This document shows positions 23,973 through 32,839 of a stretch of DNA of 39,653 nt, one piece after another; position 1 is the first letter of the stretch; each line of letters begins with the position of its first letter. Under the pieces are notes generated by a model. That model searched no databases. It saw nothing but the letters and a program-made list of their open reading frames with translations, and had not been told where the DNA came from. Made by a program: the position numbers and the translations under genes. The stretch is taken from positions 1 through 39,653 of the forward strand of contig JAIBJG010000006.1 in NCBI GenBank assembly GCA_020029475.1, written 5' to 3'. The DNA is from Methanobacteriota archaeon. GTDB taxonomy: Archaea > Thermoplasmatota > Thermoplasmata > RBG-16-68-12.

Positions 23973-26377
23973 AGGCGGACGAGGCGGTCGAGTCCGTCTC
24001 CGAGGCGGTCCCCGAGTCCGCGGCGTCGGGCACGGGCTTCGTGATCGAGGAAATCGAGCTGAAGGGGTTCATGCGGTACCTCGAGAGGACGGAGCCGCCG
24101 ATCCGGTTCCCGGAGAAATTCACCGTGATCACGGGGAAGACGGGGGCGGGGAAGAGCTCGATCCTCGACGCAATCACGTTCGTCCTGTACAAGGCGACGA
24201 CGCGGACGGACCCGCCCGCGAACGCGACGATCAACGAGATCTGCCGGCCCGGCGGGTACGTGCGGGTCGCGTTCCGGCAGGGGGAGACCCGTTACGAAGT
24301 GAAGCGGGGGTTCACGTCGAAGAAGGAGGCGTACCTCGAGCTCGCGCGGGACGGCGAGCCGATCGGCGGGTCGATCCCGGAGCGGGAGCACGCGATCCGG
24401 GACATCCTCGGCCTCGACTACGCGGGGTTCACGAACTCCACGTTCGTCCGCCAGGAGGAAATGAAGGACCTCGGGTCCCAGCGGGGGTCCGACCGTCTCC
24501 TGATCTTCCAGAAGCTGTTCCGGCTCGAGACGTTCGAGCGGGCCCAAGAGCGCGCGAAGGAGCGGCACGCGGAGGTCCACGCCCAGGTCGAGTCCCAGGA
24601 GCGGGAGATCGCGACGCGTGCGGAACGAGTGTCGAAGCTACCGGAGCTCGCCGCCGGGATGGAAGGCCTCGAACGGGAGAGCACGGAGAGCGCCGCCCGC
24701 GTCGCGGGTCTTGCCCGCCAGACGGACGATGCGATCGCCAGGTTGAAGGAGCTCGAGTCGAAACACTCCGAGTACCTGAAGGCGGAGTCCTCGATCGCGC
24801 AGCACGGGAGACGGATCGCGGAGCTCGACGCGAAGATCGCGAGCGTCACGGCGGAGGCGGAGAGGGCGGAGCGGCTGAAGGCGGAGATCTTTCTCCTCGA
24901 GGAGGAGACGAAGGACTTCGAGCGGTTCCAGGAGGACGGCGAGCGGCTGAAGGACATCCAGCAGCGGCACCAGCTCCGGCTGAAGGACCGCGAGGCGGCG
25001 TACCAGCGGCAGCAGGAGTTTCTCCGCGAACACGACAGGAAGTTGAAGCAGCTCAGTGAGAAGCTATTCGCCGCGGAGCGGCGGGTCGCGGAACTGAAGA
25101 CGGACATCACGAAAGAGCAGGCGTTCGAGTTCCTTCGGCAGGACGGTGCCCTCGAGGAGCGCCTCGCGCGTATCGAGAAGGAGGTCGCGTGGCTCGCGGA
25201 CCGGCCGGACATCCTCAAAGAGCTCGACTTGGACCGCCGCAAGGCGGGGATCCTGCGGGAGCGGGTCCAAACGGACGTCGCGAAGATCAGCGGGGACTCC
25301 TTCCTCCTCTCCGAGCTCCGCCGCCAGATCGACGACGTGAAGGCGGAGATTCGCACGGTCAACGAGACGAAGTCCGCCCGCCTCGCTGAGTTCGACGCGC
25401 AACTGGAGTCCGTGGACCGAGAGGTCGCGAAGATCGGCTTCACGGACGACGCCCGGAAGCGCCTCGGCGAGGTCCGCGAGATCCTTGTGAAGCTGAGGCC
25501 GCGGCGGGATGCCCTCGAGGAGACGAAGCGAAATCTCCGCGCCTCCGGGGACGCCTCGAAGGTCCTCGAGGAGCTCCGGAGGCAAGCCGAGTCCGCGCGG
25601 GAAGAACTCGAGGCGTTGGAGGCGTCGATGGCGGACCTGACGGCGGCGGAGCGCGCATACGGGGCCGCGAAGGACGGGCTCGAAGGCCTCCAGAGGGACC
25701 TCTCGGACGCGCGGTCCGCGGTCTCCCTCACGGAGGGCCTCCTGACGGAGCGCCGTCGCGCGATCGCGGAACTCCGGGAGGACGACCGCCGGAACGCGGA
25801 GGCGACGGCGAAGCTCAAGTCCATGTTCCAGGAGCGGGAGCTCCTCGCGATCCTCAAAGACCAGGTGTTCCACAAGAAGGGGGTCGTGATGTTCGCGGTC
25901 CACCAGCTCCTTCCCGGACTCCAGATCGAAGCCTCAAGAAACCTCGCGGACCTCACGGACGGTCGGTTCTCGAAGATCCGCCTCGAGACGTACGAGGAGG
26001 GGAAGGGGCACGGGATCCGGATCCTCGTCGAGGGCGTCGACGGCCTCTGGCACGACGTCGGGGAGTTCAGTGGCGGGGAGAAGACGCAGATCAACGCGGC
26101 CCTCCGGTTCGCGATCGCGAAGGAGCTCGCATCGATGCCCCAAGTCGGCCGCACGTACGCGCGGATGAAGACCCTGTTTATCGACGAGGGGGACATCGGC
26201 TCCCTCGACCCCGCGGTCTCCAGGGACCTCTTCGTCGGAAAGCTGTTCAAGATGGGCGAGTTCTTCGACAAGGTGATCCTGATTACGCACATCGAGGACG
26301 TCGCGGAGAAGTTCCCCGGACGGATCCGCGTCTCGATGACGCCGAAGCAGGAGTCCCGGGTCGAGTACCTCCCATGA
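23969..26377 (+). CDS. rad50: Rad50 ATPase, apparently without a CxxC zinc hook
   Basis: An 802-residue Rad50/SMC-like ATPase. Walker A is GKTGAGKSS (residues 56-64), the Q-loop region is STFVRQEEMKDL, the signature is EFSGGEKTQINAALRFA, and Walker B is KTLFIDEGDIGSLD. Between the ATPase halves are about 480 residues of coiled coil. I read the whole coiled coil and found no Cys at all, so the CxxC hook that normally joins two Rad50 molecules through zinc is absent. The apex is probably near FLRQDGALEERLARIEKEV. The protein has about 22 extra residues before the usual start. The GTG at 23969 overlaps the mre11 stop by four bases. Confidence 0.94.
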   Translation: MKADEAVESVSEAVPESAASGTGFVIEEIELKGFMRYLERTEPPIRFPEKFTVITGKTGAGKSSILDAITFVLYKATTRTDPPANATINEICRPGGYVRVAFRQGETRYEVKRGFTSKKEAYLELARDGEPIGGSIPEREHAIRDILGLDYAGFTNSTFVRQEEMKDLGSQRGSDRLLIFQKLFRLETFERAQERAKERHAEVHAQVESQEREIATRAERVSKLPELAAGMEGLERESTESAARVAGLARQTDDAIARLKELESKHSEYLKAESSIAQHGRRIAELDAKIASVTAEAERAERLKAEIFLLEEETKDFERFQEDGERLKDIQQRHQLRLKDREAAYQRQQEFLREHDRKLKQLSEKLFAAERRVAELKTDITKEQAFEFLRQDGALEERLARIEKEVAWLADRPDILKELDLDRRKAGILRERVQTDVAKISGDSFLLSELRRQIDDVKAEIRTVNETKSARLAEFDAQLESVDREVAKIGFTDDARKRLGEVREILVKLRPRRDALEETKRNLRASGDASKVLEELRRQAESAREELEALEASMADLTAAERAYGAAKDGLEGLQRDLSDARSAVSLTEGLLTERRRAIAELREDDRRNAEATAKLKSMFQERELLAILKDQVFHKKGVVMFAVHQLLPGLQIEASRNLADLTDGRFSKIRLETYEEGKGHGIRILVEGVDGLWHDVGEFSGGEKTQINAALRFAIAKELASMPQVGRTYARMKTLFIDEGDIGSLDPAVSRDLFVGKLFKMGEFFDKVILITHIEDVAEKFPGRIRVSMTPKQESRVEYLP

Positions 26378-27402
26378 GTTTCGCGGGCGAGATGCGGTCG
26401 GAGCTGGCGAAGGCCCTGAAGGCCCACGAGGACTCCGCGATTCCGCAGGACGCGGTCCCGGAGTTCCACGGGTTCGAGCCCGCCCCGCAGGTCCGGGACC
26501 TCGTCGCCGTGGACGGCTCGTACAATTTCCTCCTGAACATCTCCAGCTGGTGGCTCGCCCTGATCTCCGTCGCGCTCCTGCGGTACCGGTTCGATGGGGC
26601 CGCGTACCACCGGGAGGACTGGCGACTCGTCCAACGGGCCGTCGGGGTCTCGACGTGGGCACAATACGTGGAGACGCAGGACGAGCGGCTCCGGGCCCTG
26701 TACGAGTTCACCCGGAACTCCCCGGAGCAGCACCGGGAGATGGTGAACGAGCTCCGGCGGTTCATCGAGGGCGAGGTCGCCGCGAACTACGCGTCGGACT
26801 CCGACGGGCTCATCGTCGCCGTGGACGGCGCCCTCCAGGAGTTCCCGAAGCGCTTCGAGGTGATGGAGCAGCTCGTGAGGGTATGTGAGAAGCGGGGGCA
26901 CCTCCTGGTCGGGGTGTCGAAGGATTCCCAGCTCCACGCGTTCGGCCAGACCCTGACGGACGAGGACTTCCTGAAGCGGTGCGAGTCCCGGGCGGGGGGC
27001 ACCGGCCCCGCGTACGTGAGGGCGCCGCCGAGCGTGCCCGTGGCGCAGAAGGGACTCCTCCTCGGGGACGTGTACTACGTCCGGTTCCACGCGCACGCCC
27101 CGAAGTGGTTCCGGGTGGACCTCGGCACGCACAAGGACGACCCGGAGTTCGTCTTCGGCCAGGTCGCGCCGTACTGCCGCTCCCTGATCTCGATTGGGTA
27201 CCCGCTCCCCCTCCTGGAGGCCCACCGGATGGCGGTCACCGTGCGGCAGCTCCGGGGCGCGTACCAGGAGATGATCATCCGCACCGCCACGGGGATGGGA
27301 ATGGACATAAGAGCGGTCCTCAATGGGCTCACGGAGATGGAGGGCCGGAAGCGCGGGGCGTTCCACGAGTACCTCGACCGGATCTCCAGGGGACTTCGAT
27401 GA
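26374..27402 (+). CDS. nurA: NurA 5'-3' nuclease
   Basis: A 342-residue NurA-domain protein. The conserved metal-binding acidic residues are visible in DLVAVDGSYN (D47) and IVAVDGALQE (D151), followed by LLVGVSKDSQL and the C-terminal YPLPLLEAHRMAVTV block. NurA is an RNase H-fold nuclease that works inside the HerA motor to produce 3' overhangs for RadA. The ATG at 26374 overlaps the rad50 stop (ATGA), and its own stop overlaps the herA start in the same way, so the four proteins are made in a coupled fashion. Confidence 0.94.
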   Translation: MSFAGEMRSELAKALKAHEDSAIPQDAVPEFHGFEPAPQVRDLVAVDGSYNFLLNISSWWLALISVALLRYRFDGAAYHREDWRLVQRAVGVSTWAQYVETQDERLRALYEFTRNSPEQHREMVNELRRFIEGEVAANYASDSDGLIVAVDGALQEFPKRFEVMEQLVRVCEKRGHLLVGVSKDSQLHAFGQTLTDEDFLKRCESRAGGTGPAYVRAPPSVPVAQKGLLLGDVYYVRFHAHAPKWFRVDLGTHKDDPEFVFGQVAPYCRSLISIGYPLPLLEAHRMAVTVRQLRGAYQEMIIRTATGMGMDIRAVLNGLTEMEGRKRGAFHEYLDRISRGLR

Positions 27403-28946
27403 AGATCGGGGAGATCGTGTCCGCGAGCGTGATCGACGGCCTCCTCGCGAAGCTCCAGATCGCGGACCCGGAGGAGCTCCGGATCGCGTACCCCGTGATC
27501 GTCGAGGGGGAGCGATACGACTTCTACTGCCTCGTGGAGGACGTGATGAACGAGGAGAGCGACGTCGCGAAACAGCTCGCGGGGTCCGCGGTGAAGGACG
27601 TCGTCCTCCCCAGCGGCCAGAGCGACGAGAGTTTCTCGGGCCCGATCTTCTACTCGATGGCGAAGCTCCGCCCGATCCAACTGATCGAGAAGGCCTCCGG
27701 GAACCTGAGCGAGCCCCAGACGATCCCGCCGTACTTCTCCGCGTGCCGGTACGCGACGAAGACCGATGTGGACCTGATCTACGAGGTGACGCCGAAGTCC
27801 GCGCCCGTCGGGACGATCTCCGGCGTCGAGAAGTTCCACGTCCACCTCGACTTCGGGAAGCTCGCGGAGAAGCCGTTCGCGATCTTCGGCCGGACGGGGA
27901 CGGGGAAGTCGATCCTGAACAAGCTGATCTGCTGCGGGATCCTCGCGAAGGACGCGGGGAGCGTCCTCCTGTTCGACATGCACTCCGAGTACGGCGTGTA
28001 CTCGAAGACGGATTCCACCCAGGGCCTGAAGTACTGGTTCCCGGACAAGGTGGAGATCTTCTCGCTGGACCCGGAGAACAAGGAGGGGTGGCCGTTCCGG
28101 CTGAACCTGAAGGAGATCACCCCGGAGGACCTCATCATCGCCCTCCAGAACCTGACCCCCGCGATGGTGGACGCGCTGTACCAGATCGACAAGACGAAGG
28201 GGGGCCGGGACCTGATCACCGCGATCAAGCAGGCGTCCATGGAGGAGCTCGGGGAGGAGCGGGCCCACGAGATGTCCCTCGCGGGGCTGAAGCGGCGGAT
28301 CGGCCGGCTCGACCGCCTCCCGTTCCTCTCGGAGACCGGGAAGGACGCGTTCGGCCAGATGACGGAGCTGATCCGGGACGGGAAGTCCGTCGTCCTCGAC
28401 TTCGGGGACTACGGCACGGACCAGATGGTGTACCTGTTCGTCGCGAACGTGATCTCCCGCCGGCTCTTCGACCTGTACACGGAGCGGAACGCGGAGTTCC
28501 CGAGGCTCCTGCTCTTCCTGGAGGAGGCCCACAAGTTCCTCGACCCCGCGATCGCGGACCTCGCGCCGACCTTCAGCAGGCTCGCGCGGGAGACCCGGAA
28601 GTTCAATCTCATCCTCGCTCTGATCGACCAGCGGCCCGCCCGGATCAGCGACGAGGTGCGGAGCCAGCTCGCGAACCGGTTCGTGATGTCCCTGAAGGAG
28701 CCGAGCGACGTGGAGGCGGCCCTCGCGGGGGTCCCGGACAAGGCGATGTGGACGAACATCCTGTCGAAGATCCCGAACCGGACGGTGGCGGTGATGGGGG
28801 ACGCGATCCGGATCCCGACGGTGATCGACGTGATGGAGTACAACGACGAGAACGTGGAGGCCCACATCGTGGGGCGGGAGCGGATCACGGAGGAGAAGCT
28901 CTCGAAGATCGCGTCGAAGGCGGACGAGGTGTTCGGCCGGCGATAG
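27399..28946 (+). CDS. herA: HerA hexameric DNA translocase
   Basis: A 515-residue HerA/FtsK-like ATPase. The N-terminal HAS-barrel is seen as KIGEIVSASVIDGLLAKL, then Walker A GRTGTGKS (about residues 165-172), LLFDMHSEYG, Walker B LLLFLEEAHKF and ILALIDQRPARISDEV carrying sensor and arginine-finger residues. It ends with the C-terminal brace IPTVIDVMEYN. HerA forms a ring that pumps duplex DNA into NurA. Length is normal. The ATG at 27399 overlaps the nurA stop by four bases. It is the last gene of the operon; a small zinc protein follows after a 99-base gap. Confidence 0.95.
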   Translation: MKIGEIVSASVIDGLLAKLQIADPEELRIAYPVIVEGERYDFYCLVEDVMNEESDVAKQLAGSAVKDVVLPSGQSDESFSGPIFYSMAKLRPIQLIEKASGNLSEPQTIPPYFSACRYATKTDVDLIYEVTPKSAPVGTISGVEKFHVHLDFGKLAEKPFAIFGRTGTGKSILNKLICCGILAKDAGSVLLFDMHSEYGVYSKTDSTQGLKYWFPDKVEIFSLDPENKEGWPFRLNLKEITPEDLIIALQNLTPAMVDALYQIDKTKGGRDLITAIKQASMEELGEERAHEMSLAGLKRRIGRLDRLPFLSETGKDAFGQMTELIRDGKSVVLDFGDYGTDQMVYLFVANVISRRLFDLYTERNAEFPRLLLFLEEAHKFLDPAIADLAPTFSRLARETRKFNLILALIDQRPARISDEVRSQLANRFVMSLKEPSDVEAALAGVPDKAMWTNILSKIPNRTVAVMGDAIRIPTVIDVMEYNDENVEAHIVGRERITEEKLSKIASKADEVFGRR

Positions 28947-29045
28947 GCCCGGCGACCGCGGCCGCCGCACGGCGGGTCAAACCCGATGGTTCGCGGGACG
29001 CTTGCTTTCCTCATGGCAGCGACAATCGTTACTGGGCAGATCCCC

Positions 29046-29210
29046 ATGGGGATCGATCCCCGGGACTGCGACCACCGCGAGCTCGCGTACCTCGGGGCGG
29101 GAGGCGGAATCTCGTACTACCGGTGCCGGGGATGCGGGAAGGCGGTGATCGAGGAGCGGGGCCGCCGGTGGATGATCCGCAGCACGGCGAGCGAGCTCCC
29201 GGGCCGCTAG
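29046..29210 (+). CDS. Small zinc-binding protein, hypothetical
   Basis: A small protein with a zinc-ribbon-like pattern: DCDHRE (C-x-H) and YYRCRGCGKAVI (CxxC), ending GRRWMIRS. The ORF track starts at 28986 (74 residues). I prefer the ATG at 29046 (54 residues), because the added 20 residues are encoded by less GC-rich DNA and do not look like part of the fold. Its stop overlaps by a few bases that of the convergent radical SAM gene. It may follow herA in the same transcript. The function is unknown; such ribbons often bind nucleic acid or partner proteins. Confidence 0.6.
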   Translation: MGIDPRDCDHRELAYLGAGGGISYYRCRGCGKAVIEERGRRWMIRSTASELPGR

Positions 29211-30832
29211 GCGGCGAGCCCGAGGTACGGGGCCACCCGCTCCGCGACCGCGGGGTCGTCGAGGGACGCGGCGAACTTCGGCCAGGAGTCGAACGGGCGC
29301 GCCCTCAGGATGCGAGCGGCCCGCTTCGCGCCGATCCCCGGGAGGGCGGAGATCGCCCGCATCGAGGCGCGGTTCACGTCGAGCGGGTACTCGATCGCGG
29401 TGAGGGACCGCTGGCCGTGGCTCACGACCTTCGCGTCCACGAACCGGTCCACGGCTGCGTCGTAGGGGAAGCCGACGAGGATCCCGTACGACCCGATCTG
29501 GCGGCCGTACGTCACGTGGCCGTCCTGGAGCTCGAGGTACACGTCGCGGAGCACGGTCCCCTCCGGGACCACCCGCTGCAGCATCTCGTGGTCGAACGTC
29601 GTCCGCACCGCCTCCTTGAACCGCCGGAACTCCCGGTACAGGTGCGTGGGCTCGAACTCCCGCCGCACGGCGCGGACCTGGCGGATGTTCACCCGCCGGA
29701 CCCACAGATCCTCCGCAAGGAGGTTCTTCAGGAAGGCGAGGTTCAGGTCGAACGTCTTCCGGGTCTCGCCCTCCAGACCCGCGACGAAGTTCAGGCCCGG
29801 GAGGAGGCGGGGCATCCCGTTCTCCCCCCGCTCCCGCCCGATCGCGTTCACCATCCGGATCGCTTCGAGGCAGCCGTCCGCGTCCACGTTCAGGTTGTTC
29901 GCCTCCGTCACCGCGGGGTCCGCGGTCTCCAGGCCGAAGGAGAGGAGGGTCCCGGGGGTCGCGGTGCGGACGAGGGCCCGCATCGCCGCCATCGCCTCCT
30001 CCGGGTGGGCGATCATCATCGCGGGGTCCCCGTTGTCCGTATGGAGGACCTTCAGGGCGGGGGCCGCCTCCCGGATCCCGTCGAGAAGGCGCGTGATCAC
30101 GGGGACGTTGATCTGCGGGGTCGCGGAAGAGCCGAGGCCAATCGCCGCGTAGCTGAAGAAGTCCGCCTGACCGCCGAGGCGGAAGTTCACCGCCCCGAGC
30201 TCCGCGAGCCGGCGGACCTCCGCGAGGACGTTCTCGACGTCCCGGAACCTCGGCTTCCCGTACATCGGCTCGATGCAGAACGAGCATCCCTTGTTCACGT
30301 ACCGGACGCACCCCTTCGAGGTGTCGAGCTCGACAATCAGCGGGTTCGGGAAGTCCGGGTGGTGAGAGATCACGTCCGCCCCGAGGAGGGCCCACCGGTC
30401 CCACTCCTCGTCCGTGCGGTCCCGGTCCTTCCACGCCCCGTCCGCGAGGCGGTCGTGGAGGGCGGAGTCGTAGTCCCGGAGGGCGACCCAGTCGAAGGGC
30501 TCAGACAGGTCCTCGTCGAAGTACCGGAAGCGGGCGAGGGGGCCCCCGAGGACGGTCTCCCCGTCGAACATCGAGGCGTGGCGGACGATCTCCCGCTCGC
30601 TGATCGGGAGTCCCCGGAGATACTTACCCGGAACGATGGGGCCGGAGATGATCGCGAGGATGTCCCCGCGGAGCGGGCGGCCCGCGCGGACCTGATCGAT
30701 CGTCGCGTACTCCCATTCGTGGCCCGCGTCGCGCACCGCGCCGACGAGGTACCTCGGGTATGGGGAGATGTACGGGGGCACGCCGAAGTTCGAGGGCTCG
30801 TCCACGTACCCGTCGAGGACCACGACCTTCAT
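29207..30832 (-). CDS. Radical SAM protein with C-terminal helix-hairpin-helix (COG1031 type)
   Basis: A 541-residue protein. The N-terminal about 130 residues look like a cobalamin-binding-type Rossmann domain (KVVVLDGYVDEPSNFG, ILAIISGPIVPGKYL). The radical SAM core has an unusual Cys motif, LDTSKGCVRYVNKGCSFC, so the cluster Cys are spaced C-x7-C-x2-C rather than CxxxCxxC. Later blocks include VNFRLGGQADFFSY, LSFGLETADPAVTEANNLN and LLPGLNFVAGLEGET. The C-terminal 70 residues carry a helix-hairpin-helix, ISALPGIGAKRAARIL, suggesting nucleic acid binding. This combination is the archaeal COG1031 family, whose reaction is not known. The ATG at 30832 is about 30 bases after CTTTTATC; the TTG in the ORF track is too close to that box. 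Confidence 0.88.
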   Translation of the reverse strand: MKVVVLDGYVDEPSNFGVPPYISPYPRYLVGAVRDAGHEWEYATIDQVRAGRPLRGDILAIISGPIVPGKYLRGLPISEREIVRHASMFDGETVLGGPLARFRYFDEDLSEPFDWVALRDYDSALHDRLADGAWKDRDRTDEEWDRWALLGADVISHHPDFPNPLIVELDTSKGCVRYVNKGCSFCIEPMYGKPRFRDVENVLAEVRRLAELGAVNFRLGGQADFFSYAAIGLGSSATPQINVPVITRLLDGIREAAPALKVLHTDNGDPAMMIAHPEEAMAAMRALVRTATPGTLLSFGLETADPAVTEANNLNVDADGCLEAIRMVNAIGRERGENGMPRLLPGLNFVAGLEGETRKTFDLNLAFLKNLLAEDLWVRRVNIRQVRAVRREFEPTHLYREFRRFKEAVRTTFDHEMLQRVVPEGTVLRDVYLELQDGHVTYGRQIGSYGILVGFPYDAAVDRFVDAKVVSHGQRSLTAIEYPLDVNRASMRAISALPGIGAKRAARILRARPFDSWPKFAASLDDPAVAERVAPYLGLAA

Positions 30833-30891
30833 GGGCCGCAAACGATGCCCTGCGAGCGATAAAAGGGCTTCGCCAGGAGGCGGACGATTCT

Positions 30892-31170
30892 CTAGCTCGT
30901 TTCAGGTTCCTTTTCTGGTTCCTTCACCGCGAGGCGCCCCACGAGGATGATCAGGATCACCATCACGACGGTCAACACGATCGCCGTCACGACAAAGAGG
31001 GCCCAGCTTACGGCATTAGCCGGTGCCGTGGTGCTTATGCCCACGAGCGTTAGCCCGCTCGTGACGACCGCGCTCCAGAGTAAGGCTATCACGAATCCGA
31101 ACGCCGTCGCCAGGGAGGTCGAGATTGCATTCCGCACCGCCGCCATTGTGGACTTCCGTGTGCCCGCCAT
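30892..31170 (-). CDS. Small two-helix membrane protein (DUF5654-like)
   Basis: A 92-residue protein from the ATG at 31170, which is about 30 bases after a TTATTTTATG box; the ORF track extends upstream through the box. There are two transmembrane helices, SLATAFGFVIALLWSAVVTS and ALFVVTAIVLTVVMVILIIL, with a charged C-terminal tail (VKEPEKEPETS). The phrase FVIALLWSAVV before helix one matches the small archaeal and bacterial DUF5654 family. The function is unknown. It is divergent from the next membrane gene. Confidence 0.7.
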   Translation of the reverse strand: MAGTRKSTMAAVRNAISTSLATAFGFVIALLWSAVVTSGLTLVGISTTAPANAVSWALFVVTAIVLTVVMVILIILVGRLAVKEPEKEPETS

Positions 31171-31262
31171 GCGGGGGGAACGGTGGAACGGGTTCATAAA
31201 ATAATTGGTCAGCAATAAAAACGCGGCGGGGGGCTCCCTCCGCCGGGGCTCCCTTCGACGGA

Positions 31263-31271
31263 TTCTTATAC
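31263..31271 (+). promoter_or_regulatory. TATA-like box of the polytopic membrane protein gene
   Basis: TTCTTATAC is centred about 32 bases before the ATG at 31299, with no ribosome binding site between, consistent with a leaderless message. Confidence 0.5.
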
Positions 31272-31298
31272 TCCCATCAAAATGATTGCATCTCGAGC

Positions 31299-31961
31299 AT
31301 GGCGTTCCTGGACCTGGACCCCAGCGTCGTGTGGGCGATCGCGGGCGCCCTCGTCGTCGTCGGCCTCGCTTTCGCGTTCTTCGGCCGCCGGATCCTCAAA
31401 TCCCTGATGGCGATCATCGGCGCCGTCCTCGGCGGCATCATCGGGTACCTCGCGGGCGCCGCCCTCGTTTCGGGGGGCGGGAGCCTCCTCGCGATCGGCC
31501 TCGGGCTCGTCGGGGCGTTCATCGGCTTCATCCTGTTCTGGAAGCTGATCAAGATCGGCTTCGCGCTCGCCCTCGGCGTCCTCGCCGCGGCCCTCGTCTT
31601 CATCGCCTTCGGGGCCCCGTCGGGCACGGGGGCGGGGGACTCCCGGGTCATCGGGGCGATCGTCGCGTTCATCGTCGTCTTCGCGATCGCGTATTACTTC
31701 ATCGAGGAACTCATCGGAATCATCACCGCGCTCATCGGCGGGATCCTGGTCGGCGCAGGCGCGTACCTGTTCCTCGGACCCGGCGCGCCGGGCGGGGTCC
31801 AGTCCTGGATCGTGGCCGTGGGGGCGGGCGCCGCGATGTTCTTCGCGGGAGCGTTCGTCCAGACGTTGAAGGTCCGTCGCGAGAAGCGGGCGAAGGCCGC
31901 GATGGCAGCTCCCCGCGTGGTCGCGTCCCCGCCGCCCCCGCCTCCGCCGCCCCCGCGGTAG
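31299..31961 (+). CDS. Polytopic membrane protein (TMEM198/DUF4203-like)
   Basis: A 220-residue membrane protein with about seven transmembrane helices, Gly- and Ala-rich (VVWAIAGALVVVGLAFAFFG, SLMAIIGAVLGGIIGYLAGA, LLAIGLGLVGAFIGFILFW and so on). It has a basic cytoplasmic segment KVRREKRAKAA and a proline tail ending PPPPPPPPPR. The helix pattern resembles DUF4203/TMEM198-type proteins. The function is unknown. It precedes two further membrane or zinc-ribbon genes on the same strand, possibly a small membrane cluster. Confidence 0.72.
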   Translation: MAFLDLDPSVVWAIAGALVVVGLAFAFFGRRILKSLMAIIGAVLGGIIGYLAGAALVSGGGSLLAIGLGLVGAFIGFILFWKLIKIGFALALGVLAAALVFIAFGAPSGTGAGDSRVIGAIVAFIVVFAIAYYFIEELIGIITALIGGILVGAGAYLFLGPGAPGGVQSWIVAVGAGAAMFFAGAFVQTLKVRREKRAKAAMAAPRVVASPPPPPPPPPR

Positions 31962-32028
31962 CGGGAATGCGGGCGTTCCCGCGAACGTTTTGAGTCCCCC
32001 GGCTCGATGCCCGAAAGGGGGAGTGCGG

Positions 32029-32829
32029 ATGGCATCGCGTCGCGCGGAGGGATTCCCGAGGGAACTGCTCACCTCGGACGAGACGATCCTTCTCGAGATC
32101 AAGCCGAGCGCCATCCCGTTCGTGATCGCACCCGCCCTCGCGATGTCCGCGGTCCTCGTCGTGTTCTTGATCGGGTTCGCGTCGCTCGCGGTCGTGAGCG
32201 TGCCCCTCGCAATCCGGACCTGCGGGCTCCCGCTCGTGATCTTCGCGATCATCCTCGTCCTCACGAGCTTCATCGGGTACCTGACGTGGATGAACACGTT
32301 CTACGCGGTCACGGACAAGCGGGTCCTCCAGAAGTCCGGGCTCATCGGCATGAACGCGTTCGACGCCCCGCTCACCTCGATCCAGAACGTGACACTGATG
32401 CAGCCGTTCTTCTTCAAGCTCTTCGGGATTGGCACGATCGTCTTCGCGACCTCCGGAACGGGGGGCGGGGCCGCGGTCCAGCGCGCGCAGATCGCGCGGG
32501 GGATGGCGAACGCGATGTGGCTCGCGGGGAACATCGTCTTCGCGGGTGTCAAGGACCCCGTCGCGATGCGGAAGCGGGTCCAGGAGCTCGTCGAGCAGGC
32601 CGTTGCGCGGCAGAAGGAGAGGGACTACCGGAAGATGGCGGAGACGTTCCGGGACGTCGGCACGACCCCGATGGCCTCCATCACGATCCCGCCGTCCGGG
32701 GTGCCGGCGGCGCCGCCCGTCGCGACGATCGCGCCCCCGCGGAAGTCCGCGAAGTTCTGCGAGTTCTGCGGGGCCCGAATCGAGGGCAGCCCGACGTTCT
32801 GCGCGAAGTGCGGGGGCCGCGTGAACTGA
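32029..32829 (+). CDS. bPH2/DUF304-like membrane protein with C-terminal double zinc ribbon
   Basis: A 266-residue protein. It starts with a short soluble part, ELLTSDETILLEIKPS, then two transmembrane helices (VIAPALAMSAVLVVFLIGFASLAVV and PLVIFAIILVLTSFIGYL, in part). A bacterial-PH-like segment follows: YAVTDKRVLQKSGLIGMNAFDAPLTSI, IGTIVFATSG. The C-terminus has a double zinc ribbon, CEFCGARIEGSPTFCAKCGG. The ATG at 32029 has GGGGGAG five bases upstream. The next gene starts ten bases after the stop, also with two helices and a C-terminal zinc ribbon, so the two are probably partners. Confidence 0.78.
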   Translation: MASRRAEGFPRELLTSDETILLEIKPSAIPFVIAPALAMSAVLVVFLIGFASLAVVSVPLAIRTCGLPLVIFAIILVLTSFIGYLTWMNTFYAVTDKRVLQKSGLIGMNAFDAPLTSIQNVTLMQPFFFKLFGIGTIVFATSGTGGGAAVQRAQIARGMANAMWLAGNIVFAGVKDPVAMRKRVQELVEQAVARQKERDYRKMAETFRDVGTTPMASITIPPSGVPAAPPVATIAPPRKSAKFCEFCGARIEGSPTFCAKCGGRVN

Positions 32830-32839
32830 GGAGGGGCGA

